From the NCBI GenBank assembly GCA_007119305.1, contig SKPY01000396.1:1-5714 (forward strand): a stretch of DNA of 5,714 nucleotides, in the 5' to 3' direction. Below are positions 5,710-5,714 of this stretch, piece by piece; the stretch's first letter is position 1, and each line of letters starts with the position of its first letter. This stretch comes from Nitriliruptorales bacterium. Lineage in GTDB: Bacteria; Actinomycetota; Nitriliruptoria; Euzebyales; Egibacteraceae. The position numbers were made by a program, and so were the translations under genes. The notes under the pieces were generated by a model, which was given only the letters and a program-made list of their open reading frames with translations, searched no databases and was not told the origin of the DNA.

Positions 5710-5714
5710 CGCAG

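Noticed and set aside
1..5714. CRISPR arrays, insertion sequences, attachment repeats or tandem repeats
   Set aside because: No regularly spaced repeats, transposase or integrase motifs, or flanking direct repeats were found on reading both strands.

Overview
The window is very GC-rich, with strong G/C preference at third codon positions. It carries an actinobacterial-type DNA polymerase III delta' gene, a hemerythrin joined to a Rho-N-like tail, and a tRNA without an encoded CCA end. Together these point to a chromosomal segment of an actinobacterium (Actinomycetota). I cannot place it more finely from sequence alone.

Layout from left to right. (1) Bases 1-1162, plus strand: the 3' part of holB, the clamp-loader delta' subunit, cut by the left edge of the window. 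(2) 1197-2411, plus strand: a complete secernin-like family C69 (Ntn-type) peptidase, 34 bases after holB and possibly with its own leaderless promoter. (3) 2408-2599, plus strand: a speculative 63-residue ORF overlapping the peptidase stop by ATGA and ending against a strong stem-loop at 2599-2641. That stem-loop separates two convergent transcription units. (4) 3201-2644, minus strand: a hemerythrin HHE-domain protein with a C-terminal Rho-N-like module. (5) 4293-3286, minus strand: a classical short-chain dehydrogenase/reductase (SDR). Its best ribosome binding site and ATG (4334) are out of frame with the gene body. (6) 4494-5474, plus strand: a patatin-like phospholipase, divergent from the SDR. 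(7) 5637-5709, plus strand: tRNA-Thr with anticodon CGT.

The genes look like ordinary chromosomal housekeeping and lipid/redox or stress genes rather than one dedicated system. The SDR and hemerythrin genes are co-directional, 84 bases apart, and could be co-transcribed. The SDR and patatin genes share a divergent control region with several inverted repeats, one of which abuts the SDR ribosome binding site. No mobile element, CRISPR array, or clearly new multi-gene system is visible. The observations most worth checking are the apparent 1-2 base indel at the SDR start, the hemerythrin/Rho-N fusion, the missing SDR tetrad Asn, and the small ATGA-coupled ORF. No gene-free stretch exceeds 300 bases.
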